Assembly: GCA_003576695.1 (NCBI GenBank)
Contig: QOZQ01000003.1
Location: 1 to 64,000, forward strand
Direction of reading: 5' to 3'
DNA: 64,000 nt
Source of the DNA: Taklimakanibacter lacteus
GTDB lineage: Bacteria > Pseudomonadota > Alphaproteobacteria > Rhizobiales > Aestuariivirgaceae
Notes under the pieces: generated by a model
What the model was told of the DNA's origin: nothing
The model's database searches: none
The model's input: the letters and a program-made list of their open reading frames with translations, nothing else
Position numbers and translations under genes: made by a program
Shown here: positions 49,715 through 58,446 of the stretch, piece after piece
How the letters are laid out: each line of letters begins with the position of its first letter
Position numbering within the stretch: position 1 is the first letter of the stretch

Positions 49715-50977
49715 ATGGACGTGAAAGTCTTCAGCGACCCGCGCAAGCCCGCCTATCTCAATTTCGATGCCGGCAGCAGGCCGCTGAAGGATCCGATCCG
49801 GCCTGAGACGTTGGCGCGGGTCAGGGCCTACCGCCATGGCCGCATCAAGCGGAAGCTCATCGAGCATGATGTCGCAGGCCTCCTGGTCTATGACCCGCTC
49901 AATATCCGCTATGCGACCGACTGCTCGGACATGCAGATCTGGACGATGCACAATCCCTCGCGCTACGCCTTCATCGCGACGGACGGCCCGACCATCTGCT
50001 TCGAATATGCGCAGGCCCAGCATCTGGCGGAGGGCCTGCCGATGGTGGACGAGGTCCGCCCCTGCATCAGCTGGTTCTATTTCGCCAGTGGCCCCAATCT
50101 CGAGGCGAGCGCCAGGAAATGGGCGGATGAGATCGCCGGCCTGGTGCGCCAGCATGGCGGCGGCAATATGCGCCTCGCGGTCGACAAGATGGAGCCCCTG
50201 GGCGTCGATCTCCTGCGCGAGCGCGGCATCACCATCGTCGAGGGCCAGGAGATCACCGAGACGGCGCGGATGATCAAATCGGCGGACGAGCTCGAGATGA
50301 TGGACTGGACCATCAAGGTGACCGAAGCCGGCATGTGGCGCATGCGCGAGAATTCGCTGCCCGGCAAGTCCGAGAACGAGATCTGGGCCGAGCTCCACTA
50401 TGAGAATATCCGCAATGGCGGCGAATGGATCGAGACGCGGCTCCTCGCCATCGGCGAGCGCACCTATCCCTGGTTCAAGGAATGCTCGCCCCATGTCGGC
50501 AAGGAGGGCGACATGCTCTCCTTCGATACCGATCTCATCGGGCCTTATGGCTATTGTGCCGATCTCTCGCGCTCATGGACGGTCGGCCTCGTCAAGCCGA
50601 AGCCGTCACAGAAGGAACTCTATGCTTACGCGCATGAGCAGATCATGCACAACTGGTCGATCATCAGGCCCGGCATGAGCTTCCGCGAATTCAACGACAG
50701 GTCGCTGCGCATGCCCGAGGAATATCACGAGAACCGCTATGGCGTGGCGCTGCATGGCGTTGGGCTGTGCGATGAGTATCCCTCGGTGCCGACGCATGTC
50801 GATATGGACATGGGCAAGGGCTATGACGGCGTGTTCGAGCCCGGCATGTGCATCTGCGTCGAAAGCTGCACCGGCTCCGTGCGCGCCGGCGAGACGGTCA
50901 AGCTCGAGATCCAGGTGGTCGTCACCGATACCGGCACGAAACGGCTGGACAGTTTTCCGTTCGAGGATTGGGTGTGA
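49715..50977 (+). CDS. DddP-like M24-family protein
   Basis: This 420-residue protein is of the M24 peptidase fold and closely resembles DMSP lyase DddP. Matching segments include DPLNIRYATDCSDMQIWTMH, GGEWIETRLLAIG and LHGVGLCDEYP. The five metal ligands of DddP map to Asp271, Asp283, His347, Glu383 and Glu398, with nearly the same spacing. DddP cleaves dimethylsulfoniopropionate to dimethyl sulfide and acrylate. Other M24 relatives are aminopeptidases or creatinases, so substrate identity needs testing. Two cupins of DMSP-lyase type and an Fe-ADH follow. Confidence 0.85.
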   Translation: MDVKVFSDPRKPAYLNFDAGSRPLKDPIRPETLARVRAYRHGRIKRKLIEHDVAGLLVYDPLNIRYATDCSDMQIWTMHNPSRYAFIATDGPTICFEYAQAQHLAEGLPMVDEVRPCISWFYFASGPNLEASARKWADEIAGLVRQHGGGNMRLAVDKMEPLGVDLLRERGITIVEGQEITETARMIKSADELEMMDWTIKVTEAGMWRMRENSLPGKSENEIWAELHYENIRNGGEWIETRLLAIGERTYPWFKECSPHVGKEGDMLSFDTDLIGPYGYCADLSRSWTVGLVKPKPSQKELYAYAHEQIMHNWSIIRPGMSFREFNDRSLRMPEEYHENRYGVALHGVGLCDEYPSVPTHVDMDMGKGYDGVFEPGMCICVESCTGSVRAGETVKLEIQVVVTDTGTKRLDSFPFEDWV

Positions 50978-51001
50978 CGATCTCACCCTTGCCCTGCTAA
51001 G

Positions 51002-51200
51002 CTCCTTCTCCGCGCGAAGCGCGGGGAAGGTGGCGCGTAGCGCCGGATGGGGTGGAGCAACCGACGAAATTTCCGGAAAGCTGCGTGAGTGTGTTTCGGC
51101 GCGGAGGCCTCAGGTGCAAAGGCCTGCAACACGATTTCGCGCGGCACCACCCCCATCCGGCGCTGCGCGCCACCTTCCCCCGCTTTGCGGAGGAAGGAGG
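51002..51200. repeat. Palindromic intergenic repeat (copy E)
   Basis: Left arm ctccttctccgcgcgaagcg and right arm ccgctttgcggaggaaggag are imperfect reverse complements. The inner words aaggtggcgcgtagcgccgg and ccggcgctgcgcgccacctt are also inverted. It shares the core gaagcgcggggaaggtggcg with copy F at 54595. Confidence 0.85.
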
Positions 51201-51311
51201 AAATGTATGAATCGGCGGGCGAGGGGCAAAACAGGTGAGCCGGTTTGACGCTTGATCGCCCGCTTCCGGCTATCTAGAGCCGGTCCGGTCTCAACTGTCG
51301 ATCGGCGCCCC

Positions 51312-52457
51312 ATGCAGTCCTTCTCGCTCGCCCCCATCCCTGAAATCGCTTTCGGCAACGGCCTTCTATCCGATCTGCCGAAGCGCGTGACGGCGCTGGC
51401 CGGCAGGGGCGCCGCCGTGATGCTGGTGGCCGATCCCGCTTTGACGGCGGCGGGCACCGTGGCCAAGGTGACGAAGCTTCTGGCCGAGGCCGGCCACGAG
51501 GTGAGCCTCTATGATGCCTTCAAGGGCGAGCCCAAGGCCGGCGATATCGACAAGGCCGCGGCACTGGCCCGCGACGCCCGCGCCAAGGCGGTGATCGGCC
51601 TTGGTGGCGGCACGGCGCTGGACACGGCGAAGCTCGTTGCAGCCTGCGCCGTTTCGGGCAAGCCGGTCGCGGCCTATCAGTTCTGCGCGACAGCCCTGCC
51701 GGCCGAGCCTTTGCCGCTCATCGCGGTGCCGACCACCGCCGGCACCGGCGCCGAAGTGACCCGCACCTGCATTTTCACCAATGCCGCGCAGGAAAAGGTC
51801 TGGGCCTGGGGCAATGAGCTGAAGCCCGTCCTCGCACTGCTCGACCCCGAGCTGACGGTGGGCGTGCCCCAATCCGTCACCGCCGCGACCGGGCTCGACG
51901 CCCTGGTGCATGCGATCGAGGCCTGCACCAACCGAAATGCGCAACAGGCGAATGACCTCTATTGCCACCGCGCCATCACGCTCATCGCCGGCGCCCTCGA
52001 GCGCGCGGTGAAGACAACCCGGGATCTCGACGCGCGCGGCGAATTGCTGCTCGGCAGCTGCTATGCCGGCATCGGCATCGACAATTGCGGCACGGCACTG
52101 GCGCATAATATCTCGCATGCCATGGCCGAGCTTGCCCCGGTGCCGCATGGGCGCGCGACCGGTCTTGCCATGCTCGCCACCATCGATTGGGTGAAGGACG
52201 GCAATCCCGCCGCTTTCGCGAAAGTGGCGGAAGCCATGGGCAGGGAAGGAAACGTGGCGGCCGCCTTCGAAGACCTGGTGCGCCGCTCCGGCATCAAGGT
52301 GAGCCTTGCCGGCGATGGTCTCGATCTGGCCCGGCCCGAGCTCCTGGCCGAGCGCATGGCATCCGCCGCCCATGCGCCGATGCGCAGGAACACGGTGCGC
52401 GACATCACCGATGATGACCTTCTCAAGCTGGCCAAATCCGTCTATGCGCTGGCCTGA
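51312..52457 (+). CDS. Iron-containing alcohol dehydrogenase
   Basis: This 381-residue enzyme is of the Fe-ADH family. It shows IGLGGGTALDTAKLVAAC for nucleotide binding and PTTAGTGAEVTRTCIF. The metal site includes the Asp and His of LDALVHAIEACTN, plus ALAHNISHAM and VPHGRATGLAM. The family oxidises hydroxyacids or alcohols. In known DMSP degradation clusters an Fe-ADH (DddB) handles 3-hydroxypropionate. Here it lies between the DddP-like gene and the two cupins, which makes that role attractive but unproven. Confidence 0.93.
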   Translation: MQSFSLAPIPEIAFGNGLLSDLPKRVTALAGRGAAVMLVADPALTAAGTVAKVTKLLAEAGHEVSLYDAFKGEPKAGDIDKAAALARDARAKAVIGLGGGTALDTAKLVAACAVSGKPVAAYQFCATALPAEPLPLIAVPTTAGTGAEVTRTCIFTNAAQEKVWAWGNELKPVLALLDPELTVGVPQSVTAATGLDALVHAIEACTNRNAQQANDLYCHRAITLIAGALERAVKTTRDLDARGELLLGSCYAGIGIDNCGTALAHNISHAMAELAPVPHGRATGLAMLATIDWVKDGNPAAFAKVAEAMGREGNVAAAFEDLVRRSGIKVSLAGDGLDLARPELLAERMASAAHAPMRRNTVRDITDDDLLKLAKSVYALA

Positions 52458-52468
52458 AGAGAGGAAAC

Positions 52469-53110
52469 ATGTGCCATCCGGAGGCGGTCACCAGGCTGAT
52501 CGCTGAAATCGACACCTATCTCGCGCGGCGTGACGGTCCCGGCATCAAGGATGTCAGGGACGGCATTGCCCGTTCCGCCGGTGAGGCGGCGCGCAGGACG
52601 GCAAAGGCGGCGCCGCCCTCATGCGGCCATCTCGATGAAGCACTGCTGGCCATGGCCGGTGCCGATGCGCTCCGCGGGGCGATCGAGGATATCCGTCCGC
52701 AGCTCGGCTGGGTCACTTACGACGCCTATCCGCGCGCGAAGATCGGCGAGCGCTTTCCCCGTGCCCATGCCTTCGTGACCCTGATCGGCGGCGCCGGTTT
52801 CATTCCGGCCGAGGATTTCGCGCTCGGCCTCTTCCTCATTGCCCCCGGCACGCTCTATCGCGATCATTTTCACCCGGCGCCCGAGCTCTATGTGCCGTTG
52901 ACCGGTCCGCATGAATGGCGCTTCGGAGCAGGCGAAAGCTGGCGAGAATACCCGGCCCACGCCGCCATCTGGAACGAGCCGATGCAGGTTCATGCGACTT
53001 TGGTTCGCCGTCAGCCCTTCCTTGCACTATATGCCTGGACGAAGGATGTCGAGGGCGTGTCGGTCGTGGCGGCGGCGCCGGACTGGGCAGAAATAGAGGC
53101 CAGGCTTTGA
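52469..53110 (+). CDS. DMSP-lyase-type cupin, copy 1
   Basis: This 213-residue protein has a cupin barrel. Candidate metal and catalytic residues are His133, His135, Glu139 and Tyr141 in HFHPAPELY, and His175 in QVHATLV. This H-x-H-x3-E-x-Y and later H arrangement is that of the DddL/Q/W/K DMSP lyase cupins. The N-terminal helical half (residues 1-95) also resembles those enzymes. It has a clear GAGAGG ribosome binding site, and its stop overlaps the TTG start of the second cupin. Confidence 0.82.
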   Translation: MCHPEAVTRLIAEIDTYLARRDGPGIKDVRDGIARSAGEAARRTAKAAPPSCGHLDEALLAMAGADALRGAIEDIRPQLGWVTYDAYPRAKIGERFPRAHAFVTLIGGAGFIPAEDFALGLFLIAPGTLYRDHFHPAPELYVPLTGPHEWRFGAGESWREYPAHAAIWNEPMQVHATLVRRQPFLALYAWTKDVEGVSVVAAAPDWAEIEARL

Positions 53111-53724
53111 ACGACGAGATCTACGGTTCGGCGATCTGGATGATCGATGCCATCCGCCGCGCGCTCAAAGGCGAGGGGAGCGCCGATGTGAAGGCGCGCC
53201 TGGCCGTCCAGGACCTTTCGCCCGCCTCGGTCAGGATACCGGTGCCGCACCGGCTGCCCGCCTGCCGCCATCTGCCGGAATGCGTCGCGGCCTCCATGTT
53301 CCTCGCCCCCGATGTCGCCGCCGCTCTCGCCGAGATCGACGAGTTCCTGCACTGGAAGCAGAATCCGAACTATTCGGATGAGCTGATGGGCGAGGGTTAC
53401 ATGGACAATTACGCCTATGCCGAACTCATCGGTCCCGGCGGCTTCTTCTTGGGCGAGGATTTCCTCATGGGCCTCATGCTGCTCGGGCCGTACCGACACT
53501 ATCCCGATCACCACCATCCGGCGCCCGAGCTCTATTGGCTCCTGACCGGACCCAGCAAGTGGCGCTGCGACAACAGCGCGTTTACCGAGCGTAAGGCCGG
53601 AGAGACGATCTGGCATATGCCGATGATGAGCCATGCGACCAAGACGCTGGATGGCCCGCTCCTGGCCATTTGGGCCTGGACGCGCGATGTCGGCGTGCCT
53701 GCGAAGCTTCTGGAGCGGGCATGA
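53107..53724 (+). CDS. DMSP-lyase-type cupin, copy 2
   Basis: This 205-residue protein is a second cupin of the same type, with His135, His137, Glu141 and Tyr143 in HHHPAPELY and His176 in MSHATKT. It matches copy 1 in the order of motifs but is not closely identical, so the two are old paralogues. NYAYAELIGPGGFFLGED resembles the DddQ segment before the barrel. The start is TTG at 53107, chosen for the GAGG site and TTGA overlap with copy 1; an ATG at 53140 is an alternative. It overlaps the hydrolase gene by 4 bp. Confidence 0.82.
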   Translation: MNDEIYGSAIWMIDAIRRALKGEGSADVKARLAVQDLSPASVRIPVPHRLPACRHLPECVAASMFLAPDVAAALAEIDEFLHWKQNPNYSDELMGEGYMDNYAYAELIGPGGFFLGEDFLMGLMLLGPYRHYPDHHHPAPELYWLLTGPSKWRCDNSAFTERKAGETIWHMPMMSHATKTLDGPLLAIWAWTRDVGVPAKLLERA

Positions 53725-54545
53725 GCCTGGATCTGTTCTGGCTGTTGCGCGCCGTTTGCGTCCTCGCGCTGGCATCCTATCTGCTGGCGGCCGGCTACAT
53801 GTATGTGACCCAGCGCGACCATCAGTATTTTCCCGATCACCAGGGGCTCTCGGCCAGTGCGGTGGGGCTCGCGGGTGTCGCGGATCTGAAGCTTGCGACG
53901 AGCGATGGCGAGACGCTGCAGGCCTGGTATGCCAAGGCGCCGCCGGAACGGCCGACCATCCTGTTCCTGCATGGCAATGGTGGCGAGATCGCCGGCCGGG
54001 GCGAGCGCTTCGCGGCCTACCAGGCCGGAGGCTTCGGCGTCTTCTTCCTGTCCTATCGCGGCTATGGGGCGAGCAGCGGAAACATCAGCGAAGCGGGATT
54101 GGTGCGCGATGCGCTTGCCGCCTATGACTGGCTGACCGCGCAGGGGATCAAGCCCGCGGAGATCATGCTGGTGGGCGAATCCCTGGGCGGCGGCGTGGCG
54201 GTGCAGCTTGCCGCAGAGAAGCCCGTCGCGGCGCTGGCGCTCGAGGCGACCTTCGCCTCGGCCGCCAGTGTCGCAGGCCAGCGCTATTGGTGGCTGCCCG
54301 TTCGCCTGCTCATGAAGGACAAGTTCGACTCGCTCGACTACATCGGCAAGGTGCATGCGCCTCTCCTCATCACCCATGGCGATCAGGATGGCGCCATTCC
54401 GCTGAGCGAAGGGGAGAAGCTCTTCGCGCTGGCCAATGAGCCGAAGCAGCTCACCGTCGTGCCGGGTGGCACCCACAGCACGATCTTCTCGCCCGAGACC
54501 TGGACGAGCGAGATGATGTTCTTCGACCGGCATGCGGGGCAGTGA
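53721..54545 (+). CDS. Alpha/beta hydrolase with N-terminal membrane anchor
   Basis: This 274-residue protein has one N-terminal hydrophobic segment and then an ABHD13/17-like hydrolase fold. The oxyanion region is LFLHGNGG; the nucleophile is Ser154 in VGESLGGG; the acid is Asp221 or Asp223 in THGDQDG; His252 in GGTHSTIF completes the triad. It overlaps the second cupin by 4 bp (ATGA), so it belongs to that operon. It may hydrolyse an ester or thioester of the pathway, but this is a guess. Confidence 0.92.
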   Translation: MSLDLFWLLRAVCVLALASYLLAAGYMYVTQRDHQYFPDHQGLSASAVGLAGVADLKLATSDGETLQAWYAKAPPERPTILFLHGNGGEIAGRGERFAAYQAGGFGVFFLSYRGYGASSGNISEAGLVRDALAAYDWLTAQGIKPAEIMLVGESLGGGVAVQLAAEKPVAALALEATFASAASVAGQRYWWLPVRLLMKDKFDSLDYIGKVHAPLLITHGDQDGAIPLSEGEKLFALANEPKQLTVVPGGTHSTIFSPETWTSEMMFFDRHAGQ

Positions 54546-54558
54546 AATCAAAATTTTC

Positions 54559-54846
54559 GTCATCCCGGCGAAGGTCGCTGTCGGTGCACACATTCCTCCT
54601 TCCCCCCGCGAAGCGCGGGGAAGGTGGCGCGCAGCGCCGGATGGGGGTCGAGCAGCAAGCGAAACTCAGCGAAATTGGGAGATGATGCCTCAGCGCTGAA
54701 GGCATCAGATTGCTTAATTCCATCAATACTGTTCTCGCGGCGCTACCCCCATCCGTCTACCCGGCCAAGGCCGGGTAGACACCTTCCCCGCAAGGGGGAA
54801 GGATGAATTGGGTGAATCCGATAGCGGCTTTCGCCGGGATGACGGT
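54559..54846. repeat. Repeat cluster with copy F and an identical short unit
   Basis: 54559-54573 is a partial tcatcccggcgaa unit. 54595-54803 is a large inverted element (cctccttccccccgcg... / ...ccccgcaagggggaagg) sharing its core with copy E. 54814-54846 begins gaatccgatagcggctttcg and is identical to 12326-12358. These fill the 365-bp gap with no gene. Confidence 0.85.
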
Positions 54847-54850
54847 CGCC

Positions 54851-54884
54851 AGAAACAAAAAGCCCGCGAGCATCGCTCGCGGGC
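54851..54884 (-). terminator. Rho-independent terminator of the ABC substrate-binding gene
   Basis: On the minus strand the perfect 10-bp stem GCCCGCGAGC/GCTCGCGGGC with a 3-nt loop (54862-54884) is followed by TTTTTGTTTCT. It is 25 bp after the stop codon of the ABC gene. Confidence 0.9.
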
Positions 54885-54909
54885 CCTGTCTTGTCAGACG
54901 GCAGAGAGC

Positions 54910-56583
54910 CTATGCCGGCGAAATGGCCAGCGTCTCGCCGAAGATATAGAGCGTCGGATGGATCTCGAAGCCCTTCACCCGCTTGTCATAGGCGGCATAG
55001 ACCGACCGCCACAGGGGCTGGGTGATCGGCCCATCTTCCTGCATGATCGTTTCGAGCTCGCCAAGGATTTCGCGGCGCTTGTCGACATCAAGCGTGCCTT
55101 CCGCCTTGCCGAGCAGCTCGTCGAACTTGGCGTTCGAATAGCGCGACTCGTTCCACGGCACGCCGGTGCGATAGGCGAGCGCCAGCACCATGAAGCCGAG
55201 CGGCCGGTGGGTCCATTCGGTGAAGCCGAAGGGCACTTCCGTCCACAGCTCCCAGAACTTCGCCGAGGGCAGCACATTGATCTTGGCGCGGACATTGCCG
55301 GCCTTCCACTGCTCCGCCATCGCTTCGACCGCCGCCTGCTCCCATGACGGATCCGGCTTGCAGTTGATCTCGATCTCGATGCCGTCCGGGAATCCTGCTT
55401 CGGCCAGAAGCTTCTTCGCCTCTTCCGGCTGATAGCCCATCGGATTGAGCTTCTTGTAGTCGGGATGCACCGTGCAGACATGGTGATGCTCGGCCGCCTG
55501 GCCGACACCCTTATGCGCGATCTGCAGGCACTTCTCAGGGTCGGTGGCGAGGCGGATCGCCTTGCGCACTTTCGGATTGTCGAAAGGCTTCTGGGTCATC
55601 TGCATGCGCGCGACCGCGGTCTGTGCCGTCACCACCTGGTGGATTTCGACATGCGGCATGCCCTTGTAGAGGTCGAACTGCTCGATATTGCCCTGATAGA
55701 TGCCGTCGACCTGCTTGGAGGCAAGGGCGCCCGCGACCGCTGCCGGATTGTCGCCGAGATCGATGAAATGCAGTTCATCGACGAAGCCCGGCGAGTCGGG
55801 GCGACGCTTGAGGACGGCCTTGCGGTTCACTTCCAGTTCGACGAGGTCGAAGGATTCGGTGCCGTTCGAACCCACGGCGAAGGCGCCGTTCTCGGCCGGA
55901 TCGAGCATCAGGAACGGATAGTGGAAGAGATGCTCCGGCACCGCGACCTGGGCTTGCGCCAGGTTGAGGACCAGTGTCTTCGCGTCCTTGATCTCGATCG
56001 CATTGGCATCCCACAATTCGGTGGTCATCACCGCATTGCCCTTGTCGTCCTTGGTGCCGGTATCGACATCCTTCAGCATATAGCCCTTCATCAGGCCGAC
56101 GACGGATGAGCCGACTTTCGGGTCGAGGCAGTGCTTGATGTTCCAGGCCGCATGCTCGGCGGTGAAGTCGTCGCCCTTGCGCCACTTGGCGTCCTTCCTG
56201 ATGTGAAGGGTCCAGGTCTTGAGGTCTTCGGAGGCTTCCCACTTCTCGCACAGATGCGGACGGGTGACATTGTCGACGCCGGTGCGGGTGAGATAGCCGC
56301 AGACCTGACGCGCGACATTCGAGTCATAGACCCACGAGAAGGTGTGCGGGTTGTCGACCTTGGGAATGCGCTGGGCGATCTTGAGAATGCCGCCCTTGGG
56401 CATGTCCTGCGCCATGGCCGGCGGCGCCAAAGGCTCGCCGGTGATCTTGCCGGCCCACATATAGGCGACACCGGACGACATGCCGAGCAGGCTGGCATAG
56501 CGGACGAATTCGCGCCGATCGATCTTCTTGTCCGCGAGCTGCTGTTTCAGCTTCGGAATCCAGATGTGTTCTTTGTCTGACAT
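54910..56583 (-). CDS. ABC transporter substrate-binding protein (SBP family 5)
   Basis: This 557-residue protein binds solute for an oligopeptide-type importer. It has a leader with RREFVRYASLLGMSSGVAYM and an extended region to AMAQDMPKGG before the mature domain. Family 5 segments are present: LHIRKDAKWRKGDDFTAEHA, VRKAIRLATDPEKC and EEAKKLLAEAGFPDG. It is the last gene of a five-gene set on the minus strand (permease, permease, ATPase, amidase, this gene) with a strong terminator after it. The ligand is probably a peptide or amide-containing compound, judging by the amidase. Confidence 0.95.
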   Translation of the reverse strand: MSDKEHIWIPKLKQQLADKKIDRREFVRYASLLGMSSGVAYMWAGKITGEPLAPPAMAQDMPKGGILKIAQRIPKVDNPHTFSWVYDSNVARQVCGYLTRTGVDNVTRPHLCEKWEASEDLKTWTLHIRKDAKWRKGDDFTAEHAAWNIKHCLDPKVGSSVVGLMKGYMLKDVDTGTKDDKGNAVMTTELWDANAIEIKDAKTLVLNLAQAQVAVPEHLFHYPFLMLDPAENGAFAVGSNGTESFDLVELEVNRKAVLKRRPDSPGFVDELHFIDLGDNPAAVAGALASKQVDGIYQGNIEQFDLYKGMPHVEIHQVVTAQTAVARMQMTQKPFDNPKVRKAIRLATDPEKCLQIAHKGVGQAAEHHHVCTVHPDYKKLNPMGYQPEEAKKLLAEAGFPDGIEIEINCKPDPSWEQAAVEAMAEQWKAGNVRAKINVLPSAKFWELWTEVPFGFTEWTHRPLGFMVLALAYRTGVPWNESRYSNAKFDELLGKAEGTLDVDKRREILGELETIMQEDGPITQPLWRSVYAAYDKRVKGFEIHPTLYIFGETLAISPA

Positions 56584-56766
56584 TTGTCCTCTTCCTCCCT
56601 CCCATTATGGGGGTTCCTGTAAAAGATGAACGCGGGCGTCCTGTTGGGTCGGACGTCGTTTTTCGAGCCGTTTGCGCCCTTTGGAAGATGCTATCACCGT
56701 CAAAGGAATACGCAAATGGTGAATGGAATTTACGCATCGCAGTGACAGTCAGTTGCATATTTCCGC

Positions 56767-58230
56767 CTAGTGATGGTCCGGCGGCGGCACGAAATCATAA
56801 TATTCCCGTTCCAGGAGTTCGGCGAAGCGCAGGCTGACCAGGTCGCCATATTGCCGGGTGATGATCTGGACGCCGGCGGGCAGGCCCTGCTGGGTCAGCC
56901 CCATGGGCGCCACCGTCGAGGGCAGGTAGAAGCCGCCGGAATAGCCCGCCCAGAACAGCTGGTCGGTGGTCGGCACCTTCCGCCCGTTCACCAGGATCGT
57001 CCGCTCATGCCTTTCGCCCTTCTGGTCATGCGGGAAGGCGGCGGAGGCGGCCGCCGGGCAGATCATGACATCCCAGTCCTGGAAGAACCGGTCCCATAGC
57101 AGGCGCATCTGGTGGCGTCGCTCATTGGCCATAAGCCAGGAGCGGTGCGGGAGGACATAGGCACGGGTCATATGGGCGAAATAGCTGTCATCACCTGGTC
57201 GGAAGCCCTCCACCCGTTTCTGGTTCTGGGCGAATTCGGCATCACTCTGCCGCCGGCTGGTGGCCGAGCGCAGGAGCGTTATGTAATTGTCCATCGCCTC
57301 GCGGGTGGAAAAGGAAGGCCGCGCCGTCAGCGACAGACGCTTCACGCGCCGGGACAGGAACTTGACCAATTGGCCCAGCAGATCCTGCACCGGCTGGTCC
57401 ACCTCGCTCACCGGGTCGCTCAGCATGACGGCGACGCGGAAGTCCTTGAAGGATTTCTGCGGAGGCGCCGGCAGCTCAAGCCGCGATGCCCGCGCCTCGA
57501 CCCCGTCGGGACCGGCCAGAAGCTTGAGCATCAAGGTGAGGTCGCGGGCGCTCCTCGCCATGGGGCCGGCGACGGAAATATCGCTCGGGCTCACGATACC
57601 GGGCAGGAACTGGCCGCGCATCGGCACGATGCCATAGGTCGGCTTGTGGCCGTAGACGCCGCAATAATGCGCCGGGTTGCGGATCGAGGCGCCGATATCG
57701 GAGCCGATCTCGAGCGCGCTCATGCCGGTGGCCAGCGCCACCGCCGACCCGCCGGACGAGCCACCCGGCGAGCGCGTCACGTCCCAGGGATTGTTCGTCG
57801 TACCGTAGACGGCATTGAAGCTTTGCCAGTCGGCAAGCATCAACGGCACATTGGTCTTGCCGAACATGACGGCCCCCTGATCAGTGAGGCGGGTAAGCGC
57901 CACGGCATCCGACCTGGCGATGTTTCGGGCAAAGCGCGGATCGCCCCAGCTGGTCGGGGTTCCCGTCCAGTCGAAGCTTTCCTTGATCGTCATCGGCACG
58001 CCGTCGAAGACGCCTTTGGGCTTGCCCGCCTTGAGGCGCCGGTCGGCGGCGGTGGCCAGCTTGCGGGCCCGCGCGATGTCGCTGACGATCACCGCATTGA
58101 GGGCGGGGTTGTGTTTCCCGACCTGCGTCCAGCAGAGATCGAGCAATTCGCGCGCGCTGATCTTGCGCGAGCGCAGGAGGCGCGCCTGGGTGAGGGCTGG
58201 TTGCAGATGGATGGGAAGTTTGGTGGTCAT
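56767..58230 (-). CDS. Amidase signature-family hydrolase in the ABC operon
   Basis: This 487-residue enzyme has the Ser-Ser-Lys triad: Lys83 in PMTIKESFDW, Ser158 or Ser159 in SPGGSSGGSA, and Ser182 in IGSDIGASIRNP. It hydrolyses a carbon-nitrogen amide bond. There is no signal peptide, so it acts in the cytoplasm on imported substrate. It lies between the ATPase and the binding protein genes, separated by 183-216-bp spacers, one of which holds repeats. The amide substrate is likely the cargo of the importer. Confidence 0.95.
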   Translation of the reverse strand: MTTKLPIHLQPALTQARLLRSRKISARELLDLCWTQVGKHNPALNAVIVSDIARARKLATAADRRLKAGKPKGVFDGVPMTIKESFDWTGTPTSWGDPRFARNIARSDAVALTRLTDQGAVMFGKTNVPLMLADWQSFNAVYGTTNNPWDVTRSPGGSSGGSAVALATGMSALEIGSDIGASIRNPAHYCGVYGHKPTYGIVPMRGQFLPGIVSPSDISVAGPMARSARDLTLMLKLLAGPDGVEARASRLELPAPPQKSFKDFRVAVMLSDPVSEVDQPVQDLLGQLVKFLSRRVKRLSLTARPSFSTREAMDNYITLLRSATSRRQSDAEFAQNQKRVEGFRPGDDSYFAHMTRAYVLPHRSWLMANERRHQMRLLWDRFFQDWDVMICPAAASAAFPHDQKGERHERTILVNGRKVPTTDQLFWAGYSGGFYLPSTVAPMGLTQQGLPAGVQIITRQYGDLVSLRFAELLEREYYDFVPPPDHH

Positions 58231-58290
58231 GGATGTCGGCAGGCAACTAGAAATCGGAAGAATTCAGGGAAGCGACGCTCACTCTACACC

Positions 58291-58391
58291 GTCATCCCGG
58301 CGAAAGCCGGGATCCCCTGAATAAGTGCAACCTGGGAAGCATTGCTCGTACGGATAGAGTTTAGTGAATCCCGGCTTTCGCCGGGATGACG
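58291..58391. repeat. Paired inverted copies of the cggcgaaagccggga palindrome
   Basis: cgtcatcccggcgaaagccg starts at 58291, and the reverse orientation gaatcccggctttcgccggg starts at 58365. Both are the short palindrome seen at 12051. The two face each other across about 45 bp and could pair into a long hairpin upstream of the amidase gene. Confidence 0.85.
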
Positions 58392-58446
58392 GATTGGCGG
58401 GAGGCTTCATGCCTGCATTCGTCACAGTCATATGTCTCTGCAGTAG

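Noticed and set aside
5184-58391. CRISPR array from repeated palindromes
   Set aside because: The repeats are scattered between genes and are not in regular spacer-separated arrays, and no cas gene is present.
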